Assembly: GCF_018812025.1 (NCBI RefSeq)
Contig: NC_063049.1
Span: 3,782,917-3,846,916, forward strand
DNA from: Megalobrama amblycephala
Lineage: Eukaryota > Chordata > Actinopteri > Cypriniformes > Xenocyprididae
DNA length: 64,000 nt
Direction: 5' to 3'
In this document: positions 36,701 to 45,542 of the stretch, one piece after another
How positions within the stretch are numbered: position 1 is the stretch's first letter
How the letters are laid out: every line of letters starts with the position of its first letter
Notes under the pieces: generated by a model
What the model was told of the DNA's origin: nothing
Databases searched by the model: none
Seen by the model: the letters and a program-made list of their open reading frames with translations, nothing else
Translations under genes and position numbers: made by a program

Positions 36701-37607
36701 CATCTAGTGTCGAAGTGACTTCCTTTGTAACGTTAGAGGCAGAAACATTATTAAGTATGGTCTGTGTGGTAATAAGGCTATCTTTCTGCGACTATATATT
36801 GCGATATGACAAATTCAACAGATTATTTGAATAACCCTTTTCGGAAAGTAATAATTCTAGAATGATTGGGGTGGTTTAAATGAAATAAATGGTGTTTTAT
36901 ATATTTCAGGTAAGTATTCAGATCCAGGAAATAAATAATTAAAATGTAAAATAACACTGCATAGTCTTCACTGCATTAAATGAATTTAATTTACCTGTGC
37001 TAAAGGCACAATCTCGGCGTGGAATCACGGGCGCGACTGCCAATGAGAGACCGATTTCAGTGCCACACGCGAGTCCTAGCCTGGACTTCAGGAAAAGGAA
37101 TCAGTCAATTCATTCTACCGAAATACTTTCAATTGCTTAAATACTACTCATGCAGGTAAGTTTATTTTATGAATTAAAACTGAGGTAACACAGCTTCACT
37201 TGGGCTCTGAATCTGCATCCCCAGGATTCGGACGAAGGATGGGGCCTACACCAAAGAACTTCAGTACAACAAAGCATGAAATGTTGAACCATGTTTACTT
37301 GTACCGTTCGTCACTACCATCTGTTTATACTTTAAAGAATAAATAACATGTAAACGTTTACCTGCCCTCTGAGTCTTTATGTTAGAACATCATTTATGAT
37401 TACAATCATCTTTAGATAATATAAAAAAAAAAAAAAAACAATTATGACAAGCACGAGGCGGCTTATTGTTTTCAATAAATGTTAAACTTAAAAAAAATCA
37501 ATAGATAGTCATTTCCTCTATAACATAAAATTATATTTAATGAGTTACTCAAAGTACCTGTATTGTGGAAAATAATCTTGATTTCTGGATGTTTGTGTGT
37601 CGTCCAT
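24547..37607 (-). CDS. NLR gene A: fish NLRC3-like FISNA-NACHT-LRR receptor (seven-exon model)
   Basis: I infer a cytosolic pattern-recognition receptor of the large fish-specific NLR family. Joining exons 37558-37607, 33658-33771, 28938-29051, 28704-28805, 26799-28601, 25536-25709 and 24547-24790 on the minus strand gives 2601 bases, which is 866 codons plus a stop. Every intron has GT-AG ends and every junction is in the same phase (two bases, then one). Domains in order are a short N-terminus, three repeated modules (about residues 17-126), FISNA (about 130-185), NACHT with Walker A GVAGIGKT (about 223-230) and Walker B FIFDGLDE (about 295-302), a helical region, and two LRR units. No PYD or CARD is seen. 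If the donor at 24617 is used instead of read-through, the protein would continue into the linker at 11263-11309 and a B30.2 exon off-window. The gene name is not assigned because the family has hundreds of members. Confidence 0.82.
25536..25709 (-). CDS. NLR gene A: first LRR exon, 174 bp
   Basis: Acceptor ACACAG and donor GTAAAT bound an exon in phase 2-2. It encodes [37 protein letters not shown] and a CQLQILR end. This is one 58-residue LRR unit of the ribonuclease-inhibitor type found in NLRs. Its length equals the gene B copy (62652-62825) and the following LRR exon, the usual modular 174-bp unit of fish NLRs. It would form part of the ligand-sensing solenoid. Confidence 0.9.
25848..26322 (+). 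mobile_element. Solo LTR, 475 bp, in an intron of NLR gene A
   Basis: It starts TGTTACAAG and ends TTCATTACA, flanked by CAGTG at 25843-25847 and 26323-26327. Shared blocks (CACCGGAGGGA, GAAGTCTTGATTTGC, GTGATCATTTCTGAGCG, CTGCAAATGGATCC) show it is the same family as 47130-47610. AATAAA at about 26276 gives the polyadenylation signal. It lies antisense to the NLR gene, between the first LRR exon and the NACHT exon. Confidence 0.88.
26799..28601 (-). CDS. NLR gene A: FISNA-NACHT exon, 1803 bp
   Basis: One large exon between acceptor TATTTTACAG and donor GTAAGA. It begins [17 protein letters not shown], the FISNA domain that precedes NACHT in fish NLRs. The NACHT ATPase then shows Walker [20 protein letters not shown], a PLPFREL segment, Walker [13 protein letters not shown] and ITSRPAAA (sensor-1 region), so nucleotide binding is expected. 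[13 protein letters not shown] and the following helices match the winged-helix and superhelical parts. The end (VIKESRSAQ) connects in phase to the LRR exon. The frame is fully open for about 600 codons, which argues for a maintained gene. Confidence 0.95.
28704..28805 (-). CDS. NLR gene A: N-terminal module exon 3 (102 bp)
   Basis: Bounded by TTTTAG and GTAAAA, in phase 2-2. It encodes [20 protein letters not shown] and then a [14 protein letters not shown] end. It is a shorter version of the two 114-bp exons upstream, lacking four residues in the middle. Such modules lie between the start and FISNA in fish NLRs; their function is unknown. Confidence 0.85.
28938..29051 (-). CDS. NLR gene A: N-terminal module exon 2 (114 bp)
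   Basis: Acceptor TTTCAG and donor GTATAA bound a phase 2-2 exon with [20 protein letters not shown] and an [15 protein letters not shown] end. It is near-identical to exon 33658-33771, and part of the flanking intron is repeated too (ATCATGTTTTTATAGAAATG), showing duplication of an exon with its surroundings. Confidence 0.88.
29170..29475 (-). pseudogene. LINE 3' fragment with end of reverse transcriptase frame
   Basis: The minus strand encodes [20 protein letters not shown] and [13 protein letters not shown], the well-conserved C-terminal motif of L2/CR1-type fish LINE proteins. It is followed by a GTTTATTTATATAGCAC-type 3' text (plus strand 29200-29220) and AGTAA repeats, which probably mark the LINE tail. 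It is 5'-truncated and lies in an intron of gene A. Confidence 0.75.
29622..29976. mobile_element. Small hAT-type MITE nested in the larger element
   Basis: The ends TAGAGGCCGTTCACAT and the reverse complement of ATGTGAACGGCCCCTA form an inverted repeat that extends, imperfectly, into GCGTCT and AAGACACG. The GGGGCCGTTCACA end is common among fish hAT MITEs. No clean target duplication was found. Confidence 0.65.
30038..30356 (+). repeat. LTR-like segment (family also at 33787 and 37205)
   Basis: It contains GCGGAAGTTCTACC, a TATA-like GAGTATATAAG near 30124, ACGCCAAAGAACTT near 30258 and AATAAATTGTATTC near 30308. This is the order of a promoter and polyadenylation signal in an LTR. Blocks of the same family occur at 33787-33940 (first half) and 37205-37388 (second half). 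No clear target duplication was found, so the call is tentative. Confidence 0.4.
31250..32720 (-). repeat. GC-rich minisatellite arrays within the gag-like gene
   Basis: There are at least four blocks of tandem units: a 30-bp unit giving [12 protein letters not shown] protein (about 31380-31560); a 24-bp unit GGCTCGGCGGCGGCTGGAGC... (about 32100-32285); a 27-bp unit with GGAGACTGGAGGTGCAGGCT (about 32285-32420); and a 24-bp unit with CTCGGCGGAGACTGGCGCTG and variants (about 32420-32720). All unit lengths are multiples of three, so the repeats stay open in several frames on both strands. Confidence 0.85.
31318..33320 (-). pseudogene. Gag-like protein of the non-autonomous LTR element, with repeat expansion
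   Basis: The N-terminal part (about 33290-32790, minus) has the look of a Ty3/gypsy gag domain: [55 protein letters not shown] and [11 protein letters not shown]. It runs into a basic stretch (RRRRKKRRS) and then PVSAEQ-type repeats. The PVSAEQ frame moves between reading frames near 32750 and 32650, so at least two frameshifts break it. Beyond, the same theme continues as AEPSAPAA and APDPPWPS repeats to a stop at 31318. It has no zinc knuckle and no protease. It would be a structural particle protein if expressed; as it stands it is probably broken. Confidence 0.65.
33658..33771 (-). CDS. NLR gene A: N-terminal module exon 1 (114 bp)
   Basis: The acceptor TTTTAG and donor GTATAA match those of the next copy. 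It encodes [20 protein letters not shown], then a [15 protein letters not shown] end, in phase 2-2. It is the most upstream of three related exons. The 4.6 kb to the next copy is mostly transposons, while the duplicated intron core is only about 0.2 kb, so the exons were once close together. Confidence 0.88.
33787..37390. other. Intron 1 of NLR gene A: repeat-derived, no gene seen
   Basis: Both edges belong to the LTR-like family at 30038-30356: GCGCAAGTTCTACC near 33798, and ACACCAAAGAACTT near 37248 with AATAAATAACATG near 37340. The middle looks like one interrupted copy. The insert near 34000-36620 includes text resembling fish DNA-transposon ends (TTCTAGGGCACCTTTAATG at 36591) and a T-run near 34733. 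I found no matching left end and no coding frame. The short open frames here show no recognisable domain. Confidence 0.4.
37558..37607 (-). CDS. NLR gene A: start-codon exon
   Basis: The ATG at 37607-37605 opens [16 protein letters not shown] and reaches a donor (CAG then GTACTT) after 50 bases, in the phase needed by the first module exon. The exon probably begins at an acceptor (CCGTCTAG) at 37643, preceded by a non-coding first exon ending at a GTATGT donor near 37867. I chose this start because it is the only ATG in this exon whose frame joins the downstream exons. The residues resemble no domain I know. Confidence 0.65.
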
Positions 37608-37867
37608 GATGGATCTGAACAGTTTGATCTCCACCTCTGACTCTAGACGGAAGTGACAAACAATCACAGAAACTAAAGTAATCAAACAGCTTTTATAACT
37701 CATCTGAATGATCCTGAGCTGGAGAAATAGATCACCATCACTCAGACACATGAAGTTAGTCACATGTAAACACAAATGATCTTTAGACTTTTACACAATC
37801 ACAGTCAGCATTAAACACACAAGAAACATTGATCATTTTCTTTAGGTTGAAGAATATCATACATACC

Positions 37868-38030
37868 GATTCACAGAAATCCTACAGCTTTTCCATCGAG
37901 TAGAAACACATAAATTCCTGCCTAAACTTTTATAATCGACTCTATTACAGTTTTAAAGATATTAAAGTTATTTCTGTCTGTTTAAAATGGCGAAACGTCA
38001 GCTCTGAAGATTACTTTCACTTTCATTTAG
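37868..38030 (-). promoter_or_regulatory. Putative interferon-responsive promoter of NLR gene A
   Basis: On the minus strand GAAAGTGAAAGT (around 38013-38024) matches the two GAAA half-sites, two bases apart, of an ISRE/IRF element. About 80 bases downstream is TTATAAAAG (37927-37935), a TATA-like box. A likely untranslated exon then ends at GTATGT near 37867. The arrangement fits an interferon-induced innate-immunity gene. The transcription start is inferred. Confidence 0.5.
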
Positions 38031-40900
38031 ACAGCAGGTGACTGAAACAGGTGTTGTGCTGAAATAGGTGATTTATCGAAAACTGTCACCAGGTGTCGCT
38101 GTTCAGCAAATGACGTGCAGTGGGCAGACGCTGAAGCGAAATGATGCTTTAAAATATGTTTAATGTTTAAAAACGTCTAAGGTAGATATTTCGTAGCGAG
38201 CACAGACATGCTTGAATAGAGAATAAATTAAATATTAATGCTGCGCTGTTCTTATCACAGAATCTGAGGGTCAAACATGAAAAAAAATACCACAGTAATT
38301 TTTATAGTAAATACTATAGTGTTTTGAACCATACTATAGTAAAGTACTTGAATTAATTTGTTGTGTTAATTCTATAGTTACTGTGGTAATATAATAGTAA
38401 TATAAACAAATTACCAAGTATAAACCAAGTTTGGACACTCTTGACATTTTTCAGATCTTAACTGATTATAAAATTTGTGGGAGACATGGAGACATAAAGA
38501 CATAAAGACAGTTTCAGCTGATTTTATCAGTATAATCCTCTGAACGCACACTAGATGATTATAATGTAATATTGAGTTCCTGTGAAACACTGTTCCAGTG
38601 GGCGGAGCATACGAGCATATTCATGAATATTCACTCCGCTGTGGGCGTGGCTTTACTGAAACACAAACAAACGAAAGGAATGAAAGTTGTTGTTTTATCT
38701 TCGGATCACAACATGTTTGATACATTATTTCGATAAGATAATACAGCCGAATGAACACATGCCAATTTACATATTCAACTGTTTATAATCTTTACATAAT
38801 AGGATAAAATGATCGGCTTTGCACGAGCTTTTATTAGAAAGCTTTCATCAGGGTTTAATGTGTCTCCTAACGTTAGAGATACAAAAAACTAATCGAGCAC
38901 ATATTTCTGTTTTTCCTCGTCACATATTTTGAAGTTGTACATTACTGTGTCTCTATAATTGTTTATTTTGCAGCATCGTGACTTTCACTAGAATGAATGA
39001 AATAAAATTCAGATCTAACTGCAAGTTTTAATAAAGATTTTAAAATCTTCTCTGATGTTGTTTTGAGTTCATTCTTGTCAGTTTTCAACCATTGGGTCAT
39101 GCTGAAACAACACATTTAGACTACTTTGGGCATTAGGCTATCTAAATGATTTGACTAATATTTACACTAAAAAGCTATTTTTTCAATTAATTATTATTAT
39201 ATTATTTATGTATTTATTATGTATTTATTTTTTAAGGACTGCACTGACGCTGTTTGATGAGAACTGAACTAAGCTGGACAATGAAAAACTGTTTTCTGCA
39301 GAGCTGCTATATAGTCAAACTGAACTAATTTAACATCTGCATCATCACTGAACTGACCTCAGTTCAGCAACACTATTGTCTTTTTAGAGAATTGATCTCT
39401 GTTTGCATCATCGAATCATTATTTTCCTGATGATCATTAAAGCTGATTTGAATCAATCTGTATTATATAAAGCCTTCTAAAATAAATGTCTTCACTTTAG
39501 TTATTATGCACATTCACTAATAGTAAATGTAAATGTATGCCATGTTTTCATGACTTCATGTTGTAGTTTGCAGAAGCTGTCCTAACAGGGGTTAGTTTGA
39601 TGTTTGAAGACAGATCTGATTGGCCATAGGCCTGTGTCTGCTGAAAGCAACAGGTGCTTATATATAACACATACTGCTGAATATAGCTGTAAGACTGATG
39701 CTGGACCGTCTAGACCAAGAGAGGGCGACTCTTTGAGAAAACAAAGGAAATTAACATTTGAACTTGTCTCTTGCAAAATTAACATCCCCATCCAAGACTC
39801 AATCACACCGAGTCAATCACACCTCAGCATTGCCTTAATCTACATTTCCCTTCCTTCACCCCCTCTTCCCCCATCTCGTCTCTCTACATGCAGAGATGAC
39901 CTGAAATTCACCCAAAATCTATATGGTTTAATGTGAACAGTTATCATACATACATGTTTGGTATCATTTGAAATGTCTCAGTGCGACTGGTACAAACGTC
40001 TCATTCCCACAGAAGTAAACCAGAAGGTAATAAAGGTTTAAAGATTTTAGAGATATTTTGCTCTCTGTAATCGGTGTGTCCACCTTCACCGGGTCTTTCA
40101 TAAATGTCCTTCTGTCCCCAAAAGGTGTAAACTACTCAGTCTAGGACCCTGATTAATCCAAATTCCCATTGAGAACTCATGTTTCCATTTGAAAGAAGTT
40201 TCAATCTTGGTCTGAGTATTTAAAGAGATGTTGCAGGAGGCTCAGGGCGATTCCGTGATCAGATCAGCCCACATGTGTCCAGGACACTCAGAAATGTGTA
40301 TTTTTCTAATGTCAGGTATTCATCTTTTACTCTTTTTCTGAGCATTTGATGTTTTGTATTGATAATCTTTGAATTGATTATGTGATTGTAATCAAAGTGT
40401 TAAAGGAATCTGAATGAATGAGTACAATAAGAGTAAAGAGTTAAATAGAATAATAATATAAATTAATAATAATAATAATAGAAAACAAGCATGAAACTAC
40501 TTTTAAACACATCTTCGCTTGTACATTTGTTGATGCCGCCATTTATTTATTTATTTTTTCAAATAAATGATGGTTGTTAACAGCGATGCAAAGAATTGTG
40601 GGCAATCTGCAGCAGTGAAGGATACTCCTCCTGCATCCTCTGAATTCCTGTGAAAGAAAGACGCATTCGAAGGTCGCGTTCGGAGTGTCCTACTTACTTT
40701 TCTGAAACGATACAGCCTCAGTGATGTATGCAACCTTCGAACATGACCTCTGGAGGACGCAGCCTTCAACATGAGACCCGGCTAATGTATGAGAATGACA
40801 CAGAAGAGAAGATATTGTTTAATGAAGACTAGTTCCTGTGCAAAATCCGGGTCCTTCAGCCAATAGTTGTAGGAACTATGAAAAGGTTCCTCCGGTGCGA
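38031..40900. other. Intergenic DNA between the two NLR genes, no gene recognised
   Basis: This covers the 5' flank of gene A and sequence further out. It contains an inverted ACTATAGTA-type motif near 38310-38400 (possible small MITE) and (AAT)n near 40445-40480. The open frames near 39600-39936 show no recognisable domain. Confidence 0.5.
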
Positions 40901-40909
40901 AAGCCCCTC

Positions 40910-41462
40910 ATGACTTGAGCGTGATCTGGACATGCTGCTGAAGAATGAACCTCTGAGGAGCAGCAGAGAACAAGTTGTAAAGCTTCTGAACTACGCCAAA
41001 GAAGCTGAAGACATCTACTGACTGCTTTGCTGAATCTGCAACCATTAGATTTAGGGAGTGTGTTCCTCCTGGATCATAAAGAGCACGAGCATCTCTTTCA
41101 TCAGCCTGACCTGCACTCCTTCATGTTGGAGCCATTATCATGTGACTGACCCCTGCAGTCTTGAAAACAGATGCCCAGCTCCTCCAGCTTGTTCAGAATC
41201 AATGAAGATAGGCCAAAGCCAGTGGACTCTGGAGCAGGAAACCCAGAAAGTGGTCTTTAATCTCTGGAGGTGTTGACGTGGAGACAATCTGACATTTGTT
41301 CCTGGTGACTGATGTCTGGGTGCAGTCTAAAATGATAGCAGAATACTTTGACTGCTTTATTTCTGTCACTACAGTGCTGAGTATTTTCCCACTTATACAA
41401 ACAATGAGTTCATTTTGGATTGTTTTCCTCCAGTAGGTAGTGTGATTTTCACCAAAGTTCAC
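40910..41462 (-). pseudogene. hAT transposase relic (DUF4371-type)
   Basis: The minus-strand frame from 41462 reads IQNELIVCISGKILSTVVTE, then IKQSKYSAIILDCTQTSVTR, then FLGF. The next block, in another frame, has LGICFQDCRGQSHDNGSNMK. Further on come GVQVRLMKEM and LNLMVADSAKQSVDVFSFFG. These match successive parts of the DUF4371 and catalytic region of hAT transposases and ZMYM-like domesticated genes, with the DNGSNMK motif clear. Frameshifts and stops break it. The LINE starts immediately to its right and may have inserted into it. Confidence 0.75.
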
Positions 41463-41464
41463 TG

Positions 41465-43960
41465 TTCACTGTTCACTTCACTGTTCACTTTATTATTAGC
41501 CATTTGCAGTATGAAACCACATTGGAAAAGATGTGCAAGAAGCTCTGAGTACAATGTACAATGTCAAACACTCAAAAAAAAACAAAAAAACATAACATAA
41601 AACAGATAAGCAGATGCCACATAAAAACTCAAAAGTAAAATGCTATACAATAGAATCCACACATAAATATAAAGTGCCAAATTTAAAGTGCTTTGTTTAA
41701 AATGATTACAGCTTGGGGAAAGAAACTGTTTAAATGGCGATCAGTAGAACATTTTACCGAGCGATACCTTCTCCCTGAGGGAAGCATCTCAAAGAAGGCC
41801 CCTGCAGGATGGCCTGAGGCATCATTAACGAGTTTTAAAGCTCGATTCAAAAGTCTAGCTTTATATATAACCTCCAAGAATGGCAAAGTACAGCCAATGG
41901 TCCTGCTGGCTGAGCGAACCACTTTGTTCAAAGCCTTCTTCTCTTTCAGGGTGAGATTACCATACCACAAAGTAATACAACTAGTTAAAACACTCTCAAT
42001 TACACAATAATAAAAATTCAAAAGAATCTTAGTATTTTGAGTAAACTCTCGAAGCCTGCGTAAAAAGAAGAGGCGCTGTCTCGCTTTCTTAGCAATGCTA
42101 GTCGTATTAGAGCTCCAGTTCAAATCATGAGAAAGAGTCACACCCAAAAATTTACATTTCTCAACAATCTGCACATCAGAATCATAGATAGTAATAGGCA
42201 ACTGATTCCTGTTGTGACAAAAATCAATAACAAGTTCACATGTTTTTGAAGTGTTCAGAAGCAAGTTATTTTTTTTACTCCATTGAGCAACATTCTCCAC
42301 CTCCTCACGATACTGAGATTCATCGTTTGAACTAATCAGCCCAATGATAGTTGTATCATCGGCATATTTGATTATCACATTATTATCATAGGATGCTACA
42401 AGGTCATGAGTATACAATGTGAACAATAGGGGGCTCAAAATACACCCCTGTGGTGAACCAGTACTAACATACAACTCATCTGAAATACAGCCATTAATTT
42501 TGACCCTTTGTGGTCGACAAGTGAGGAAGTTTAAAATCCATTTACAAATGGCATCATCGAGTCCAAGACATTTCAATTTGTGAAAGAGCTTTGTTGGGAC
42601 CATTGAGTTAAAAGCTGAACTATAGTCTATAAATAGCATTCTAGCATATGATTTTTGTGCATCAAGATGCTTATAGACAGAGTTCAGAGCAAAGGAAATG
42701 GCGTCCTCCACACTTCTGTTTTTCCTATATGCAAATTGTAGTGTGTCCACAGACATAGGGATTTGATCTCTAACAAAGTTCAACACCAACCGCTCAAAGG
42801 TTTTCATCAAGACAGATGTAAGGGCCACTGGCCGATAGTCATTCAAACACGTCACAGGTGTCTTCTTGGGCACTGGAATTATGATTGATCTTTTAAAACT
42901 AGCTGGAACAGTACACTTCCCAAGTGACATGTTAAAAAGATCAGTCAAAACAGGAGCAAGTTGCTCGGAGCACAGTTTAAGGACACGAGGAGGAATACCA
43001 TCCGGACCAGGTGCCTTCCTAACCTTCGTCCTGGACAAGATCCTCTGGACATCCTCCTGAATGATTGTTAAACTCTGCTCATTACAAGCCGAAAAAACAA
43101 CAGGTTCAACATATCCAGTTTCAAAACGACAATAAAACTCATTTAATTCGTTTGGCAAGGATGGATCAACATTAATGATAGATCCTCCTTTAGGTTTCCA
43201 ATCAATGATAGAATTTAGCCCTTGCCACATACGTCGAGGGTCCGCCACCGTGAAATGTCCCTCTATCTTAGCTCCATAGCCTCGTTTAGCAGCTTTAATA
43301 GAGCGCTCCAAAGAGTATCTGGACACCTTATAAGCAACAGCATTACCAGATTTAAAAGCCACGGCCCGCTGTTGTATTTTCCTATTTACATCCGCATTGT
43401 ACCACGGGTTCTGACTGGCATGCCGTTTTATTACCTTTTTTGGAACACAGCAATCAATGCAAAAGTCAATGTACCCAGTCACTGCATCACAATACTCATC
43501 CAAATTTTCTGAATGGAACACAGACCAATCAGTAGCATCAAAGCATCCCTGTAATTTCACTTCACTCTCCTTCGTCCAGCACTGAACAATACATGACGAA
43601 GGTTTTGATTGTTTACTCCTCTGTATATATGTAGGAAGAAGTAACACAGAGGAGTGATCTGATTTTCCAAAAGCTGGTCTAAGACTAGATTGATAAGCAG
43701 ATTTTACATTACTGTAACAGTGATCCAGGATATGTGCTCCCCTAGTTGGATGTTTAACATGCTGATAGTAGTTGGGAAAGACAGTTTTAAAATTACACTT
43801 ATTAAAATCACCAGCTACTATAACCACGGCATTAACATGGGAGTTCTCAAATTTGTGTACAATGTCACTTAAGTTTATGCGTCTGACACGGTCATTTAAA
43901 ACTGGATCATATTTTGTAAGATATTCTGCCTCTTTCAGAAACTGCTGTTGTTTGGCCTGT
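41465..43960 (-). mobile_element. 5'-truncated LINE, CR1/L2/Rex1 group
   Basis: The minus-strand element carries one long reverse-transcriptase frame and ends at a short repeated tail (GTGAACAGTGAA-like, plus strand 41455-41490) rather than poly(A), as is usual in this LINE group. Most of the endonuclease is missing. It lies between the two NLR genes. No target duplication was identified. Confidence 0.8.
41683..43890 (-). CDS. LINE ORF2 fragment: reverse transcriptase with end of the AP-endonuclease
   Basis: The open frame reaches at least 43827 and continues upstream without a start. It opens with VIVAGDFNKCNF and LDHCYSN...KSDHSSVLL, the last motifs of an APE-type endonuclease. The reverse transcriptase follows: KVRKAPGPDGIPPRVLK, FKRSIIIPVPKK, NDYRPVALTSVLMKTFERLV, LFIDYSSAFNS (catalytic Asp), GSPQGCILSPLLFTLYTHDL, KYADDTTIIG (catalytic ADD) and KCKFLGVTLS. 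A C-terminal LPSGRRYRSV motif ends at a stop at 41683. Over 700 codons are uninterrupted, so the insertion is recent. It cannot be mobile alone because the 5' part is lost. The clade (Rex1 or L2) is not settled. Confidence 0.88.
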   Translation of the reverse strand, partial: RVRRINLSDIVHKFENSHVNAVVIVAGDFNKCNFKTVFPNYYQHVKHPTRGAHILDHCYSNVKSAYQSSLRPAFGKSDHSSVLLLPTYIQRSKQSKPSSCIVQCWTKESEVKLQGCFDATDWSVFHSENLDEYCDAVTGYIDFCIDCCVPKKVIKRHASQNPWYNADVNRKIQQRAVAFKSGNAVAYKVSRYSLERSIKAAKRGYGAKIEGHFTVADPRRMWQGLNSIIDWKPKGGSIINVDPSLPNELNEFYCRFETGYVEPVVFSACNEQSLTIIQEDVQRILSRTKVRKAPGPDGIPPRVLKLCSEQLAPVLTDLFNMSLGKCTVPASFKRSIIIPVPKKTPVTCLNDYRPVALTSVLMKTFERLVLNFVRDQIPMSVDTLQFAYRKNRSVEDAISFALNSVYKHLDAQKSYARMLFIDYSSAFNSMVPTKLFHKLKCLGLDDAICKWILNFLTCRPQRVKINGCISDELYVSTGSPQGCILSPLLFTLYTHDLVASYDNNVIIKYADDTTIIGLISSNDESQYREEVENVAQWSKKNNLLLNTSKTCELVIDFCHNRNQLPITIYDSDVQIVEKCKFLGVTLSHDLNWSSNTTSIAKKARQRLFFLRRLREFTQNTKILLNFYYCVIESVLTSCITLWYGNLTLKEKKALNKVVRSASRTIGCTLPFLEVIYKARLLNRALKLVNDASGHPAGAFFEMLPSGRRYRSVKCSTDRHLNSFFPQAVIILNKAL

Positions 43961-44988
43961 TGATGGAGTCTGCTGATCCTCTGAGAGCAAGATTTCTTTC
44001 AGACAATGATTGAATGATGCTGATCAAGAGTTTGAGTCCCTCTCTCCATCAATCTGCTCTGCTTGAGAGAGCTGTCGCAGTGTGGTCTGCTGATTTTCCT
44101 GCTTTACAGTTTTTTATTCACTTTGGTACTATTTTCACATGTAAGTGTATATTTTCAAAACTCCAATCTGATCACACTTGTAACAGCAAAACCTGATCTC
44201 ATGCTTTCATTCTAGTTGTTCATATTTTCATTCTTCATAATCACTGTTTCATACACAAGATCATTGTGATATGTGATGAGAACATTTGGTTTAATCACAG
44301 AAACACAACAGTTTGATCTTCTTTCAGTTTAGTACTTTAAACAATCAGTTCATTCAATAGCAAACAATGCAAGATTCATGTTTAAATCTCTCTTGATGCT
44401 GAAATAATTACAGTTACAGGATACAGATTACATTACAAACACACTTACATTACCTGAATTACATAATTGACATAAAATCCATAATGTTTGTAATAGTATC
44501 TATTCAGTGTGTTATCAGAAGATGTGAAGTATGACACAGTCATGAGGTTTTGTGTAGAACAGAGTTTGCTGTAATACAGTAAATGATCTCACTGTATATG
44601 ACTGAATCTATACTGTAGTTGATCTTTATAAGGGTGTTGCAGTAATGTGTCAGTCTCTACCATGGTAATCTGTTTACAGTGTCACATGACATACAAACTG
44701 TAATGTAAAATGCTGTATTTGATGCCATCTGTCTCTCTTCTTCTGATGTATCTCTGATCAATCTGATGTTATACAGTTATTGACCGTTTCCCTGTTTTCA
44801 CTTGTACTCCTTCCTGCTCTGTGTTCATAAATTACAAATCTCTTTGACACACACACACACACACACTTATTGTGACATGATATTTCAGTGACAGTATTAA
44901 TGTAATGAAGAGACTCTATAACATCTCACTGTCACTGATTCATCATGAGCTCAAAGCATTATGGGTAGAGTCTCTCTGTTCTGATTCA
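43961..44988. other. Flank downstream of the gene B B30.2 exon
   Basis: AT-rich non-coding sequence with a short (CA)n near 44850-44866. Part of it should be the 3' untranslated region of gene B. I see no clear AATAAA on the minus strand close to the stop and no other gene. Confidence 0.5.
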
Positions 44989-45542
44989 TTAACACAGTTT
45001 CACTGATCCCGACCAAACCCTAAACCCAGGATAGAGCGGTTGAGTGAATGTGGTCTGGACTGTGTGGATGAGGATCATTGTGTCTCCCGAGACGCTGTAG
45101 AAGGACAGAGTTCCTGCACTGTGATCCACATACACTCCTACTCTATAGTGATTCTCCTTATTCACTCCTGATCTCCTGCTGATGATGGGCTTTACAGGGA
45201 GATCAGTCTTTATGTTATTGTGTATGAATGAGTAACTGGAGGGAGAGCAGATCAAACTCCAGGATTGATCATTAGATCCAAACAAACACTCATTACCTCC
45301 CTTCCTGCTGATGCCCTTGTATGACACTGATATATATACATAATATCCACTCCACTCAATCTCCCAGTAACAGCGTCGATCACACACACTCTCTCTACAC
45401 AACACCTGAAACACATGATAAAATCTGTCTGTATGATCAGGATACGACTGCGGTGTGTTAGTATCAGTAATCACTGTGTTCCTCTCAGACAGATGGAGGC
45501 GTTGATTCACTGTGTTCAGATCCAGAGTGATCCGATGGGAAT
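44989..45542 (-). CDS. NLR gene B: B30.2 (PRY-SPRY) terminal exon
   Basis: An acceptor (CTCCATCAG) opens a 554-base exon that ends at a stop at 44989. It encodes [16 protein letters not shown] (PRY start), [20 protein letters not shown] (the WEVE-like core), [26 protein letters not shown] (the LDYEAG-like core) and [11 protein letters not shown]30.2 domains bind proteins and end many fish NLRs and TRIM proteins. The phase (two bases first) fits the linker exon at 49684-49730, completing a tyrosine codon. It lies upstream of gene A's promoter in the same direction, so it belongs to the next gene. The frame is intact. Confidence 0.92.

Noticed and set aside
44989..45542. B30.2 exon as the end of NLR gene A
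   Set aside because: It lies upstream of gene A's promoter on the same strand, so it cannot be downstream exon of that gene; phase and order fit gene B.
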